Shown piece by piece: positions 1 through 5,294 of a stretch of DNA of 5,294 nucleotides. Position numbers and translations under genes: made by a program. Every line of letters starts with the position of its first letter. Position 1 is the first letter of the stretch. The DNA is from a bacterium (GTDB lineage: Bacteria; Spirochaetota; Spirochaetia; JABEVK01): contig JAJXWL010000156.1 in assembly GCA_021781625.1 (NCBI GenBank), positions 1-5,294 on the forward strand, read 5' to 3'. A model generated the notes under the pieces. It saw only the letters and a list, made by a program, of their open reading frames with translations. It had not been told where the DNA came from and did not search any database.

Positions 1-1
1 A

Positions 2-562
2 CTGCCTACTCAACGGGTAGCGCAAGGTAATGAAGTTGCCCAGTTGCACCGTTTGATGGCAATTCTCAAAAATATTCCCTTTGAAAATAGTGTTCCTGGA
101 ATTTTACGATCTTTAGACGTCCTCCAAGCGGAAACTTTTCAGGGTTATGAACGCCTACTTGCCTCTACGGCGCAGGTTCTGGCAGCTAAAGACGCAGAAA
201 TTGCTGCTCAGAAAGCTCAAGTGGCTCAGTTACAAGGCCAGCTGACTAATCAGGAAAAAGTCATCGCGGAGTATAATGCAGGCTGGGCAGCCCTTGTGAA
301 TGTGAATAATAAGGTCTATGACGGAATGATTGTCAGTATACTTGGGGATAAACAAGTTACGATTTGGCTTTTACCCTCTTTAAAGTTAGAAGCTGGTGAA
401 GTCTTTTCCTTTAGAGATCCCAAGGATGATAAAGATTTAGGTGAACTGAAATTGTTGACTACAACAGCTCCCGTCACCGCAGAAATTACCGTTCAAAAAG
501 ACTTTTTTAGAGCTCCCAAACCCTGGGATAGGTTAAAATTGATTCCTGTGGTTCAGCCTTAA
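2..562 (+). CDS. C-terminal part of a coiled-coil protein of unknown function (5' end outside window)
   Basis: I do not recognise this gene. The frame is open from base 2 to a TAA stop at 560-562, giving 186 visible residues; a TTG at 44 could be read as a start, but no Shine-Dalgarno precedes it and the frame continues upstream, so the gene is most likely cut by the window edge. Roughly residues 50-92 (nt 149-277) are rich in Ala, Gln, Glu and Lys with heptad-like spacing, as expected for a coiled coil. After a short WAALVNVNNKVYDG hinge comes a beta-rich stretch of about 80 residues (VSILGDKQVTIWLL, then LEAGEVFSFRDP and LGELKLL), which ends with a WDRLKLIPV segment. The pattern of a GD turn, a GEVF strand and a GELK strand recalls small beta-barrel domains such as FlgT-C, but this likeness is weak. 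A helical stalk carrying a beta domain would suit an envelope or scaffold protein. Any signal peptide would lie outside the window. Confidence 0.75.
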   Translation: MPTQRVAQGNEVAQLHRLMAILKNIPFENSVPGILRSLDVLQAETFQGYERLLASTAQVLAAKDAEIAAQKAQVAQLQGQLTNQEKVIAEYNAGWAALVNVNNKVYDGMIVSILGDKQVTIWLLPSLKLEAGEVFSFRDPKDDKDLGELKLLTTTAPVTAEITVQKDFFRAPKPWDRLKLIPVVQP

Positions 563-610
563 CCGTTTTCTCATCGTTTTTTTTAGGATTTCCCCTGTCA
601 GTCGTTAGGG

Positions 611-631
611 CTCCCTTGTCCAAGAAGGGGG
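611..631 (+). repeat. Inverted repeat overlapping the -35 element
   Basis: CTCCCTT (611-617) can pair with AAGGGGG (625-631) around a 7-nt loop, with one G-T wobble. The dyad covers the -35 hexamer and the first part of the spacer of the EF-G promoter. It could be a repressor operator, or a weak hairpin ending transcription of the upstream gene, although no T-tract follows it. No known operator is recognised. Confidence 0.35.
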
Positions 632-644
632 TAATCCTTATAAT
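616..644 (+). promoter_or_regulatory. Sigma70-type promoter for the EF-G gene
   Basis: A perfect -10 hexamer TATAAT lies at 639-644 and a 4-of-6 match to the -35 consensus (TTGTCC against TTGACA) at 616-621, separated by the optimal 17 bp. Transcription would start near 651, giving a leader of about 46 nt before the EF-G start codon. The site is seen in sequence; its activity is inferred. It fits an EF-G gene that stands alone, with its own promoter, and not in an rpsL-rpsG-fusA-tuf operon. Confidence 0.65.
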
Positions 645-683
645 GGTCGAACATTTTTGATAACGATTCTCAAGGATCCGACA

Positions 684-689
684 GAGAGG
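684..689 (+). promoter_or_regulatory. Ribosome binding site of the EF-G gene
   Basis: GAGAGG lies 7 nt (TTTTTTC) before the ATG at 697. It matches part of AGGAGG and supports 697 as the start in preference to the in-frame ATG at codon 8, which has no such motif at the right distance. Confidence 0.65.
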
Positions 690-696
690 TTTTTTC

Positions 697-2787
697 ATGA
701 AGATTGCCATTGATAAGATGCGCAACATCGGTATCAGCGCCCACATTGACTCGGGCAAAACAACCCTGACCGAACGCATTTTGTTTTACTGCGGACGGAT
801 TCATGCCATCCACGAAGTAAAGGGGAAAGACGGAGTCGGGGCCACGATGGACTCGATGGAGCTGGAGCGTGAGCGTGGTATTACCATTCAATCTGCCGCC
901 ACCAGCGTACAGTGGGCTGATAAGTATATTAATATTATTGATACCCCAGGCCACGTCGACTTTACCATCGAAGTAGAACGCTCTCTGCGCGTTCTTGACG
1001 GCGCTATCCTGGTTCTTTGTTCAGTAGCTGGTGTGCAATCTCAGTCTATTACTGTAGACCGCCAGATGAAGCGGTATGATGTTCCTCGGCTCGCTTTTAT
1101 TAACAAAGCAGACCGTACCGGTGCTAATCCTTACCGTGTTAAAGAACAACTCAAAGAGAAGCTTGGTCATAATGCTGTTTTTGTGACTCTGCCCATTGGT
1201 CTTGAAGACAAGTTCGAAGGACTTGTGGACCTTGTAAATATGGATGCGGTGTTTTTTGAAGGGGAAGACGGCTTAGATGTCCAACATCGTCCCATTCCCG
1301 CAGATAAAATCGAAGAAGCAAAAAAATATCGCGAAATTCTCTTAGAAGAATTGTCGATGTTTGATGACACCCTGATGGAAATGCACCTCGAAGGGAAAGA
1401 ACCTCCTTTGGAGTTGGTCAAGGCTACCATTCGGAAAGCCACAATATCTCGGGATTTGACCCCAGTATTTGTCGGTTCGGCATACAAAAATAAGGGTGTT
1501 CAGGTTTTGTTGGACGGTGTTTCGGATTATTTGCCGTCCCCCAGCGAAAAACCAAACTACGGTTTGGATACCCGCAAGAATGAAGAAAAAGTTCTGTTGA
1601 AAGTTGAAGATAAGGAGCCAACCGTGGCTCTTGCCTTTAAGCTTGATGATGGACAGTACGGACAGTTGACTTATGTCCGGATTTATCAGGGCATGATTAA
1701 GAAAGGCATGGAACTTCGGAATATGCGAAGCCAAAGACGGTTTAAAATCGGCCGCTTGGTTAAAATGCACTCTAACCACATGGAAGATATCGATGAAGCG
1801 GGATCCGGTGATATTTGTGCGCTTTTCGGTATCGATTGTGCCTCAGGTGATACGTTCGTGGATGATTCGTTGTCGTTGACCATGACCTCAATGTTTGTTC
1901 CCGCACCAGTTATTTCGTTGGCAATTGAACCCATTGACAAAAAGTCTGGGGACAATATGGCCAAAGCCTTAAACCGCTTTACGAAAGAAGACCCGACCTT
2001 TAGGACATTCGTTGACCCGGAATCCAATCAGACGATTATTCAAGGTATGGGCGAACTTCACTTGGAAGTTTATATCGAACGAATGAAGCGGGAATATAAA
2101 GCTGAAGTGAAAACTGGTATGCCCCAAGTTGCCTACCGCGAGGCCATTTCAGAGAAAGCTGAGTTCAACTATACGCATAAAAAGCAGACGGGTGGTTCTG
2201 GTCAGTACGGTCGTGTGGCAGGCTTCATTGAACCCTTTGAAGAAAAGGATTATGAGTTTGTCGACATGATTAAGGGCGGTGTAATTCCTAACGAATATAT
2301 TCCCTCTTGTGATAAAGGCTTCCAAGAGGCCGTGAAAAAAGGAACCTTGATTGGCTTCCCCATCGTGGGTGTTCGCGTCACGATCAACGACGGACAGTCT
2401 CACCCTGTCGACTCTTCTGATATGGCGTTCCAGGCGGCAGCTATTGGTGCCTTCCGTGAAGTGTACATGAAGGCCAAACCGGTTATTCTCGAACCGATCA
2501 TGAAGGTGGTTTTGGAAGGCCCCACAGAATTCCAGGGGAATATGTTCGGGTCTATCAACCAACGTCGTGGTGTCATTCTCTCTTCTACCGAAGACGGTCA
2601 ATTTTGTCGCATCGAAGCTGAAGTGCCTCTTTCTGAAATGTTTGGCTATTCCACAGTTCTTCGATCGATGTCCCAAGGGAAATCTGAGTTCACCATGGAA
2701 TTCCTCAAGTATGCCCGCGTTCCCAACAGTGTAGCGGAACAACTGCGAAAAGAATACGAAGAAAAGCGCAAGGCTCAGCAGAAGTAA
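697..2787 (+). CDS. fusA: Elongation factor G, spdEFG1/mitochondrial-EFG1 type
   Basis: This cytoplasmic translational GTPase moves tRNA and mRNA through the ribosome after peptide bond formation. At 696 aa it is full length. The GTPase motifs are intact: G1 AHIDSGKT (residues 15-22), G2 in [10 protein letters not shown] (60-69), G3 DTPGH (82-86, including the His needed for GTP hydrolysis), G4 NKAD (136-139) and G5 GSAYKNKGV (260-268). Domain II follows, then domain III with [10 protein letters not shown] (449-458). Domain IV has the GGSGQYGRV loop (499-507) and the [14 protein letters not shown] tip (565-578). Domain V reads [12 protein letters not shown] (614-625), then [19 protein letters not shown]. 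Ser19 in G1 (Ala in ordinary bacterial EF-G) and the [20 protein letters not shown] segment (39-58) match mitochondrial EFG1 and its bacterial relative spdEFG1. In Borrelia a second EF-G handles ribosome recycling, so this copy may be mainly the translocase; that last step is inference. It is the first gene of a probable two-gene transcript with the P-loop ATPase. Confidence 0.96.
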   Translation: MKIAIDKMRNIGISAHIDSGKTTLTERILFYCGRIHAIHEVKGKDGVGATMDSMELERERGITIQSAATSVQWADKYINIIDTPGHVDFTIEVERSLRVLDGAILVLCSVAGVQSQSITVDRQMKRYDVPRLAFINKADRTGANPYRVKEQLKEKLGHNAVFVTLPIGLEDKFEGLVDLVNMDAVFFEGEDGLDVQHRPIPADKIEEAKKYREILLEELSMFDDTLMEMHLEGKEPPLELVKATIRKATISRDLTPVFVGSAYKNKGVQVLLDGVSDYLPSPSEKPNYGLDTRKNEEKVLLKVEDKEPTVALAFKLDDGQYGQLTYVRIYQGMIKKGMELRNMRSQRRFKIGRLVKMHSNHMEDIDEAGSGDICALFGIDCASGDTFVDDSLSLTMTSMFVPAPVISLAIEPIDKKSGDNMAKALNRFTKEDPTFRTFVDPESNQTIIQGMGELHLEVYIERMKREYKAEVKTGMPQVAYREAISEKAEFNYTHKKQTGGSGQYGRVAGFIEPFEEKDYEFVDMIKGGVIPNEYIPSCDKGFQEAVKKGTLIGFPIVGVRVTINDGQSHPVDSSDMAFQAAAIGAFREVYMKAKPVILEPIMKVVLEGPTEFQGNMFGSINQRRGVILSSTEDGQFCRIEAEVPLSEMFGYSTVLRSMSQGKSEFTMEFLKYARVPNSVAEQLRKEYEEKRKAQQK

Positions 2788-2795
2788 GAAGGAGA
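2788..2795 (+). promoter_or_regulatory. Strong ribosome binding site of the P-loop ATPase gene
   Basis: GAAGGAGA begins directly after the EF-G stop codon and lies 5 nt before the ATG at 2801. The strong site fixes this start and indicates translation from the EF-G transcript. Confidence 0.8.
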
Positions 2796-2800
2796 CACAG

Positions 2801-3502
2801 ATGGTAAAAACAGAACTGGTCAAGCAGAGTCCTCTGCGAATTCTTGACGGCTCGACCCATGGCGGTGTAGGAAAAGGTAACTTAGGGGTGATATCAGCTC
2901 GCCATGGAGTAGGGAAAACCTCGGCCTTGGTCCATTTAGCCACCGATAAACTGCTTCAGGGTAAAGGTGTCATTCACGTCACGTTTTCGACGCGAACGGA
3001 CCATATCCTAGAATATTACGAAGAAATCTTTACCGAAATTTCTAAGGTGAAGAGCTTAGAAGGGGCCATGCAAGTTCATGATGAAATCATTCGCCATCGG
3101 ATGATTATGAACTTTGATCCCAAGTCTTGCACACTCGCGCACATTTTTGACAGCGTCAAAGCCCGGCTTGCCGACAAAGCTTTTGCGGCCGAAACCGTGA
3201 TTGTGGATGAGTATGACTTTGCTCATGCTAAGGTCAGTGACTTGGAAGCTTTTGCGGCCTTTGCTAAAGACCAGCAGCTTGAACTTTGGTTCAGCGTCTC
3301 GCTTCCCGATGAAGGAACACAAGCTGGAGCGGATATTCCCGCCTTGCTCCAACCTTTTCAAGACACTTTTGCGGTCATGATCAACCTTCGCGCCTTAGCC
3401 GATGGAAAAGTTCATCTTGAACTGGTGAAAGATCATGGTAACCAACCCAAGAAATTGCCCTTGGTGCTGGATACCAAGACTTTATTGATCGCACGCGACT
3501 AA
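2801..3502 (+). CDS. RecA/DnaB-like P-loop ATPase of unknown function, downstream of EF-G
   Basis: This is a 233-aa soluble protein with no signal peptide or membrane segment. Near the N terminus, GNLGVISARHGVGKTSALVH (residues 26-45) is a Walker A loop in the style of DnaB/KaiC/RecA-fold ATPases, with A-x4-G-K-T and K39 as the phosphate-binding Lys. ETVIVDEYD (131-139) is a clear Walker B with D136-E137. FSTRTDHILEYYEEIF (62-77) after the second strand resembles the DnaB/KaiC segment that holds a catalytic or sensor residue. There is no room for a helicase N-terminal domain, so this is a minimal RecA-fold core. The stretch after about residue 190 (VMINLRALADGKVHLELVKDHG) looks like the late strands of that fold, where DnaB-type proteins carry their nucleotide-contacting elements. 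The gene follows EF-G by 13 bases and should be co-transcribed with it, which hints at a translation-related role, but I see nothing that proves one. Proteins of this type are, to my memory, annotated only as hypothetical or cytoplasmic protein. Confidence 0.85.
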   Translation: MVKTELVKQSPLRILDGSTHGGVGKGNLGVISARHGVGKTSALVHLATDKLLQGKGVIHVTFSTRTDHILEYYEEIFTEISKVKSLEGAMQVHDEIIRHRMIMNFDPKSCTLAHIFDSVKARLADKAFAAETVIVDEYDFAHAKVSDLEAFAAFAKDQQLELWFSVSLPDEGTQAGADIPALLQPFQDTFAVMINLRALADGKVHLELVKDHGNQPKKLPLVLDTKTLLIARD

Positions 3503-3505
3503 TGC

Positions 3506-3530
3506 GACGCGCCTAGATTTTTGGCGCGCC
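3506..3530 (+). other. GC-rich hairpin directly after the P-loop ATPase gene
   Basis: CGCGCC (3508-3513) pairs perfectly with GGCGCG (3523-3528) around the 9-nt loop TAGATTTTT, and one more G-C pair (3506/3530) closes it after an A-C mismatch. No T-tract follows, so it is not a terminator by itself. It may protect the 3' end of the transcript or assist the stronger hairpin 7 bases further on. Confidence 0.4.
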
Positions 3531-3536
3531 CTGAGT

Positions 3537-3560
3537 AAAAGGCCCGTACGCGGGCCTTTT
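3537..3560. terminator. Bidirectional rho-independent terminator between convergent operons
   Basis: A perfect 10-bp stem, AAAAGGCCCG (3537-3546) with CGGGCCTTTT (3551-3560), closes on the 4-nt loop TACG. On the plus strand the stem ends in TTTT followed by the T-rich ATCTTTAT, as in intrinsic terminators. On the minus strand it also ends in TTTT, followed by ACTC, which is weaker. It lies 34 bases after the ATPase stop and 31 bases after the csoR stop, so it can serve both transcripts. Confidence 0.88.
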
Positions 3561-3591
3561 ATCTTTATAAGCTGCTTACTTTGTAAGAAGT

Positions 3592-3894
3592 TTACCTTAA
3601 CAAAGTTTTTATGGTTCCCAACAATTCTTCCACAATAGCTGGGTCATCTTTACGAATTCGATCCACAACACAACTTTTAAGGTGATACTCCAAAACGAGT
3701 TTCCCTACAGATTCCAAAGCTGAACGAGCTGCTGCCACTTGATGCAAAACATGATCACAGTAAGAGTCTCGTTCAATCATTTGCGCAACCCCGCGTATTT
3801 GTCCTTCAATTCTCTTTAACCGAAGTAACATATCTTCTTTCAAAGGCGTGGGACGAATGGTTATCTCGCAAGAAGAGCAGTGGGGGGTATCCAT
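3592..3894 (-). CDS. csoR: CsoR-type copper(I)-sensing transcriptional repressor
   Basis: CsoR is a small all-helical DNA-binding repressor of the CsoR/RcnR/FrmR (DUF156) family; Cu(I) binding releases it from its operator and induces copper export genes. The 100 residues include the family signature LLRLKRIEGQIRGVAQMIE (23-41). The three Cu(I) ligands are present as Cys46, His71 and Cys75. Their spacing (25 and 4 residues) is exactly that of Cys36, His61 and Cys65 in Mycobacterium tuberculosis CsoR, and Tyr45 matches the second-sphere Tyr35. This pattern separates it from nickel-sensing RcnR and formaldehyde-sensing FrmR. The N terminus carries an extra HCSSC motif (5-9) that is not part of the core fold. 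The ATG overlaps the TGA of the upstream copZ domain (TGATG) and I see no Shine-Dalgarno, so translation is probably coupled. As last gene of the copper operon it would control its own synthesis from the promoter upstream of copA. Confidence 0.93.
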   Translation of the reverse strand: MDTPHCSSCEITIRPTPLKEDMLLRLKRIEGQIRGVAQMIERDSYCDHVLHQVAAARSALESVGKLVLEYHLKSCVVDRIRKDDPAIVEELLGTIKTLLR

Positions 3895-4124
3895 CAGTTG
3901 GCCAAGGTTTGGACTTGTGTCACCGCGTAGCCGGCATCTTCCACCGCACTTTTCAAGAGGACGTCAAGCTTTTTTTGGTCAGCTTGAGCTTCTGTCTCGG
4001 CTTGAGCACGGCCAGAAAGTTCGACTTGTACCCCTGAAAGCCCTTTTACCCCCGAAAGAGCTTTGTTTACCCGAGCAACACAGTGCCCACAGGTCATGCC
4101 CTCAATCGTAATAATTTTTTTCAT
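3894..4124 (-). CDS. copZ: CopZ-type copper chaperone: C-terminal domain of the CopA fusion, possibly also made as a free protein
   Basis: Starting at an ATG inside the copA frame, this segment gives 76 residues, the usual size of a free CopZ. It has the heavy-metal-associated (HMA) fold pattern: MKKIITIEGMTCGHC at the N terminus, with Cys12 and Cys15 as the Cu(I)-binding pair, helix 1 ARVNKAL, the strand GVQVELSG, and helix 2 leading to the typical AVEDAGYAV end. CopZ carries Cu(I) in the cytoplasm and hands it to CopA. Its ATG has a full Shine-Dalgarno 5 nt upstream, exactly as for a separate gene, yet the pump's frame passes through both. Free CopZ could therefore be made by internal initiation; this is inference. 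The 3' end overlaps the csoR start by one base. Confidence 0.7.
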   Translation of the reverse strand: MKKIITIEGMTCGHCVARVNKALSGVKGLSGVQVELSGRAQAETEAQADQKKLDVLLKSAVEDAGYAVTQVQTLAN

Positions 4125-5294
4125 CGTAGCCTCCTTATGAAATCGTGACCGAAAGAATTTTAATCTGAGAGCGTTAGTCACCACCGAGACGGAACTCAGT
4201 GACATGGCTAAAGCGGCAATCATGGGGTTGAGAGTAGGACCTCCCCAAAGGGTTAAGAGTCCTGCTGCGAGTGGAATTCCTACGACATTGTACCCAAAAG
4301 CCCAAAAAAGATTTTGCCGAATAATCTGGAGAGTTTTTTGACTCAAGGCTATGGCCTCGACAACCCCTCTCGGGTCTGCTTTCACGAGAACGATACCTGC
4401 GGATTCAAGCGCGACATCTGCGCCGGCACCAATCGCCAGGCCCACATCGGCCTGAGCCAGGGCGGGCGCATCGTTGATACCATCTCCAATAAACGCGGTG
4501 GCTCCTTTTTGTTGTAGCTTTTTCACAACTTGCGCTTTCTCACCTGGCAACACTTCGGCTTCGATATCAGTTACACCTAGCTGTTGTGCGATGTGCTCAG
4601 CTGTGGCTTGGGAGTCACCTGTCACGATGCCTAGCTTGAATCCTTGATTTTTTAAAGCATCGAGGGCTTCCCGAGACGTCTCTCGCAAAGTGTCTTCAAG
4701 GAAGAAAACTCCTTCCAGGTGGTTATCGCGGGCGACATAGAGCGTCGTCCCTTGAGCTGTTGGTTCGTTTGAGAGGTCAACCCCTAGCGATCGGATATAT
4801 TCTCTGTTTCCTACGAGTATTCTGGCTGGACCGCGAAGGGCCTGGACTCCGCGTCCCGGGGTAGAGCTAAACTGAACTACAGCCTCTGGTTTTATCCCCC
4901 GTTGTTCCGTGTACTGGAGAATGGCAGACGCTAAAGGATGTTCAGAGGACTGTTCGACACTGGCAGCATCCAAGAGAAATGTGGTTAAATCATAACCTGG
5001 TGCTAACCAAGTTTGGGTAACTTCAGGTTTTCCCTTGGTTAAAGTTCCGGTTTTGTCCCAGAGGATAGTTTTTATTCGATTGAGGTTCTCGAGGGCTTCG
5101 CCGTTCTTAAAAAAAATTCCCAGTTCAGCACCTTTGCCTGAGGCTACCATAATAGCTGTTGGGGTCGCTAAACCTAAAGCACAGGGGCAGGCAATCACGA
5201 GGACTGCCACAAAATTCGTCAAGGCCAATCCAAAACTATGTCCTGTAAGGAACCAGAGTAGGAGGGTAAAAATCGGTTGCGACCACGCGCATGC
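3894..5294 (-). CDS. copA: Copper(I)-exporting P1B-type ATPase fused in frame to a CopZ domain (N-terminal part outside window)
   Basis: This inner-membrane pump uses ATP to export Cu(I) from the cytoplasm. The frame is open to the window edge, so 466 C-terminal residues are visible and the N-terminal part, with the first membrane helices and actuator domain, is missing. Numbering from the edge, the metal-site CPC is at 36-38 (IACPCALGLATPTA), the phosphorylation motif DKTGT at 80-84 (D80 is the aspartate), SEHPL at 117-121, TGD at 225-227 and GDGIND at 270-275. Two late membrane helices follow: YN at 335-336 and MSLSS at 364-368. CPC, YN and MxxSS together are the Cu(I) signature of subgroup P1B-1. 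A pump of this type normally stops soon after MxxSS. Here a short basic tail, KFFRSRFHKEAT, runs without a stop into a 76-residue MTCGHC domain (391-466). The C terminus after the last helix is cytoplasmic, so the extra domain lies on the side where Cu(I) is loaded. A base error at the junction could also explain the fusion. Confidence 0.93.
   Translation of the reverse strand, partial: ACAWSQPIFTLLLWFLTGHSFGLALTNFVAVLVIACPCALGLATPTAIMVASGKGAELGIFFKNGEALENLNRIKTILWDKTGTLTKGKPEVTQTWLAPGYDLTTFLLDAASVEQSSEHPLASAILQYTEQRGIKPEAVVQFSSTPGRGVQALRGPARILVGNREYIRSLGVDLSNEPTAQGTTLYVARDNHLEGVFFLEDTLRETSREALDALKNQGFKLGIVTGDSQATAEHIAQQLGVTDIEAEVLPGEKAQVVKKLQQKGATAFIGDGINDAPALAQADVGLAIGAGADVALESAGIVLVKADPRGVVEAIALSQKTLQIIRQNLFWAFGYNVVGIPLAAGLLTLWGGPTLNPMIAALAMSLSSVSVVTNALRLKFFRSRFHKEATMKKIITIEGMTCGHCVARVNKALSGVKGLSGVQVELSGRAQAETEAQADQKKLDVLLKSAVEDAGYAVTQVQTLAN
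4130..4137 (-). promoter_or_regulatory. Internal Shine-Dalgarno of copZ inside the copA frame
   Basis: On the minus strand, TAAGGAGG is followed by CTACG and then the ATG of the CopZ domain: a near-perfect Shine-Dalgarno at 5-nt spacing. In the pump frame the same bases encode His-Lys-Glu-Ala-Thr. The TAA at its start lies in another frame; it would be a stop codon overlapping the ribosome binding site if the pump frame were shifted by one base. Confidence 0.8.

Noticed and set aside
44..46. TTG at 44 as the true start of the first gene.
   Set aside because: There is no Shine-Dalgarno upstream, and the frame stays open with protein-like composition back to base 2.
550..584. Possible terminator of the first gene: weak GGTT/AACC hairpin (550-564) followed by eight T residues (577-584).
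   Set aside because: The stem is only 4 bp and lies 12 nt before the T-run, too far for an intrinsic terminator; the T-run alone is not enough.
507..779. Minus-strand open frame covering the EF-G promoter region.
   Set aside because: It overlaps the ends of two genes and a clear promoter on the other strand, and no motif is visible in its product.
1342..1779. Minus-strand open frame of 145 codons inside the EF-G gene.
   Set aside because: It is antisense to conserved EF-G coding sequence and shows no protein motifs; it is a by-product of codon usage.
2149..2943. Long minus-strand open frame (264 codons) across the 3' part of the EF-G gene and the start of the ATPase gene.
   Set aside because: It lies antisense to the highly conserved domains IV-V of EF-G, has no family motifs or ribosome binding site I can see, and its product looks like random composition.
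3177..3259. 14-bp direct repeat AAGCTTTTGCGGCC at 3177 and 3246 in the ATPase gene.
   Set aside because: Both copies are in the same frame and encode Ala-Phe-Ala-Ala in helical segments; shared codon choice explains it, and nothing suggests a mobile or regulatory repeat.
3575..3587. Small inverted repeat CTTAC-TTT-GTAAG just after the csoR stop.
   Set aside because: A 5-bp AT-rich stem with a 3-nt loop is expected by chance, and the strong hairpin at 3537-3560 already explains termination.
3848..4111. Plus-strand open frame across csoR and copZ.
   Set aside because: It is antisense to two well-supported genes, and its product is rich in Arg, Leu and Pro with no recognisable domain.
5226..5228. 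TTG at 5228 (minus strand) as the start of the copper ATPase.
   Set aside because: It falls in the CPC-containing membrane helix region; a pump needs the preceding helices and actuator domain, and the frame stays open to the window edge.

Overview
The window is bacterial chromosomal DNA of moderate GC content with tight gene spacing. It falls into two blocks that face each other: a plus-strand block (about 1-3502) built around an elongation factor G gene, and a minus-strand copper-homeostasis block (3592-5294 and beyond). The best clue to the organism is the EF-G. Its G1 motif (AHIDSGKT) and following segment ([20 protein letters not shown]) match the mitochondrial EFG1 / spdEFG1 subfamily, not the ordinary bacterial EF-G of the rpsL-rpsG-fusA-tuf operon. 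spdEFG1 is known from spirochaetes, planctomycetes and some deltaproteobacteria (in the old broad sense), so the source is probably one of these. A spirochaete or deltaproteobacterium-like organism is my first guess, but I cannot settle it from this window.

Plus strand: the window opens inside a gene whose visible C-terminal 186 residues hold a charged, Ala/Gln-rich coiled coil followed by a beta-rich domain; its function is unknown. A 134-bp intergenic region follows, with a good sigma70-type promoter (TTGTCC, 17 bp, TATAAT) and a small dyad lying over the -35 element. Then comes the complete EF-G gene (696 aa). Thirteen bases after it, behind a strong Shine-Dalgarno sequence, is a 233-aa RecA/DnaB-like P-loop ATPase of unknown role, almost certainly in the same transcript. 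A perfect 10-bp hairpin with flanking A and T tracts then separates the converging blocks and probably terminates both.

Minus strand, in transcription order: a Cu(I)-exporting P1B-type ATPase (CopA; N-terminal part outside the window) runs in frame, without a stop codon, into a CopZ-type copper chaperone domain, and its TGA stop overlaps the ATG of csoR, the copper-sensing repressor. CsoR should sense excess Cu(I) and release the operon promoter upstream of copA (not visible). CopZ would carry Cu(I) to CopA, which pumps it out.

The most unusual point is the copA/copZ junction. A full Shine-Dalgarno (TAAGGAGG, 5 nt before ATG) is embedded in the coding sequence of the fusion, so one reading frame could give both a CopA-CopZ fusion and a free 76-aa CopZ. 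The second point worth following is the EF-G/P-loop ATPase pair.
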